A stretch of DNA of 33,303 nucleotides from Candidatus Heimdallarchaeota archaeon (lineage in GTDB: Archaea > Asgardarchaeota > Heimdallarchaeia > Heimdallarchaeales > Heimdallarchaeaceae). The position numbers were made by a program, and so were the translations under genes. The notes beneath the pieces were generated by a model, which worked only from the letters and a program-made list of their open reading frames with translations, was not told the origin of the DNA and made no database searches. Below, one piece after another: positions 32,701 through 33,303 of this stretch; positions within the stretch are counted from its first letter, which is position 1, and the number at the start of each line of letters is the position of its first letter. Location of the stretch: positions 1 through 33,303 of the forward strand of contig BPTO01000015.1 in assembly GCA_023705985.1 (NCBI GenBank). Direction: 5' to 3'.

Positions 32701-32720
32701 TCTTATCCCAGATATGTTGA

Positions 32721-32921
32721 TTATTTGAGAATCTCAGTTGCTTGTTCATTTTTATCGATTTCGATATCACTTAAACATAATTCCACCCAAAATTCCTCTA
32801 ACTGAAAGGATAAAGGATCTTCAAAATCTAAGTAAAAGTCTATATCTTTATTCTTGAGATAATCAAGCAATTTTATCATAATATCTCTCTCGCTCTTTGA
32901 ACTAACGACAAGCTTCATCAT
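32721..32921 (-). CDS. Small unknown acidic protein
   Basis: This 66-residue protein is not recognised. It begins MMKLVVSSKSERDIMIKLL and is predicted alpha/beta with an acidic C-terminal half (DFYLDFEDP, LSDIEIDKNEQ). It sits 20 bases upstream of the threonine-synthase-like regulator gene on the same strand, so the two are probably co-transcribed. Two adjacent ATGs (32921 and 32918) could serve as start. The length, normal codon use and position argue for a real gene, but no motif confirms it. Confidence 0.55.
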   Translation of the reverse strand: MMKLVVSSKSERDIMIKLLDYLKNKDIDFYLDFEDPLSFQLEEFWVELCLSDIEIDKNEQATEILK

Positions 32922-33085
32922 GTTAAGTGTGGAAAACAGAAAGAAAAAGGTTTTGTTTTAAAATCTATTACATATTTTCGTTGGATTTGCAGTATATTGG
33001 ATATATATTGTTAAACTAGTTTAAGAAAATATTAGAACGTGTTTAGGTGCTCTTTTTTTCATTTTTATTTAGGTTTTTTCGAAAA

Positions 33086-33094
33086 TTATATAAG
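33086..33094 (+). promoter_or_regulatory. TATA box upstream of the acyl-CoA synthetase gene
   Basis: TTATATAAG lies in the 220-base AT-rich gap between the small gene (minus strand) and the synthetase gene. It predicts transcription from ~33116 and a leader of about 26 bases before ATG 33142. The rest of this gap shows nothing else I can identify. Confidence 0.45.
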
Positions 33095-33141
33095 TAACCT
33101 AGTTGAAAATCCCTAATTAGAAGAGTAGTGGACAGATTTTT

Positions 33142-33303
33142 ATGGAGCAAAAACGATGGAAATATTGTGAGGGAATAACTCATGAAATGTCTATTCCTGA
33201 CATAACATTAATAGATATTTTTCGAAAATCAGCTGATAGTTATCCAGAACGTCCTTCAATATATTTTCAAGGAAAAATAAAATCATATAAAGAAGTAGAA
33301 GAA
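33142..33303 (+). CDS. AMP-forming acyl-CoA synthetase, N-terminal fragment (cut by window end)
   Basis: From ATG 33142 the frame stays open for 54 codons to the end of the window. The residues IPDITLIDIFRKSADSYPERPSIYF followed by a strand-turn GKIKSYKEVEE are shown here in parts (SYPERPSIYF, KIKSYKEVEE) and match the start of long-chain fatty acyl-CoA ligases (FadD-like, ANL superfamily), where the segment precedes the first adenylation subdomain. The AMP-binding motifs lie beyond the window, so the assignment rests on the N-terminal pattern alone. The 3' part is missing. Confidence 0.7.
   Translation, partial: MEQKRWKYCEGITHEMSIPDITLIDIFRKSADSYPERPSIYFQGKIKSYKEVEE

Noticed and set aside
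1-33303. CRISPR arrays, tRNA or rRNA genes
   Set aside because: I saw no regularly spaced direct repeats and no sequence with tRNA or rRNA signatures on either strand, though without a covariance search a split or intron-containing tRNA could be missed.

Overview
The window looks like a piece of an Asgard archaeal chromosome assembled from short reads. The evidence for Asgard is a two-domain gelsolin-like protein at 6139-6765. The low GC content, the AT-rich leaderless-style promoters with TATA boxes about 25 bases before many start codons, a TrmB-family regulator and archaeal-type soluble [NiFe] hydrogenases all fit. A Heimdallarchaeia-like relative is my best guess, but no marker gene in the window settles the lineage. 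Bases 1-41 are not biological: they match the 3' part of the Illumina universal adapter from memory, so the contig begins in untrimmed adapter.

Layout. Positions 42-4247 carry housekeeping and poorly known genes: a 5'-truncated unknown protein, a branched-chain aminotransferase, a MazG-like pyrophosphohydrolase, a degenerate methyltransferase-like protein, an unknown helical protein and an alpha/beta hydrolase. Positions 4327-6083 hold a GC-richer TnpB-only (IS1341-like) element with a candidate omega RNA and imperfect inverted ends. Positions 6139-11190 carry the gelsolin-like protein, a purple-acid-phosphatase-like phosphoesterase, a four-helix membrane protein with a C-terminal zinc ribbon, and a divergent TrmB-like regulator. 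An extended SDR (11252-12313) follows.

The core of the window is a tightly coupled minus-strand operon of eleven genes, 25471 down to 12376. In order of transcription it encodes an Mvh-type (group 3c-like) [NiFe] hydrogenase small and large subunit, an MvhD, three proteins resembling FlxC, FlxB and FlxA, a complete HdrA, the N-terminal half of a second HdrA fused to a NuoE domain, a NuoF/HydB-type diaphorase, a NuoG-type iron-sulfur N-terminus fused to the C-terminal half of HdrA, and a second MvhD. The second HdrA is therefore split at about residue 250-260 and its halves are built into the NuoE and NuoG positions of a NuoEFG/HydABC-like module. No HdrB or HdrC is present. I infer a soluble flavin-based bifurcating hydrogenase complex that couples H2 to two NAD(P)-type modules and ferredoxin. 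This is the best candidate here for an undescribed system.

Divergently, across a 456-base regulatory region, lies a complete group 3b sulfhydrogenase operon in the Pyrococcus hydBGDA order, followed by a maturation protease (25928-30386). The cell thus has two soluble [NiFe] hydrogenases back to back, which suggests joint handling of H2, NAD(P)H and ferredoxin.

The right end (30397-33303) holds a ferredoxin-nitroreductase fusion, a threonine-synthase-like protein that has lost its PLP lysine and gained a C-terminal winged helix (probably a regulator rather than an enzyme), a small unknown protein, and the first 54 codons of an acyl-CoA synthetase-like gene running off the window. I saw no tRNA, rRNA or CRISPR array.
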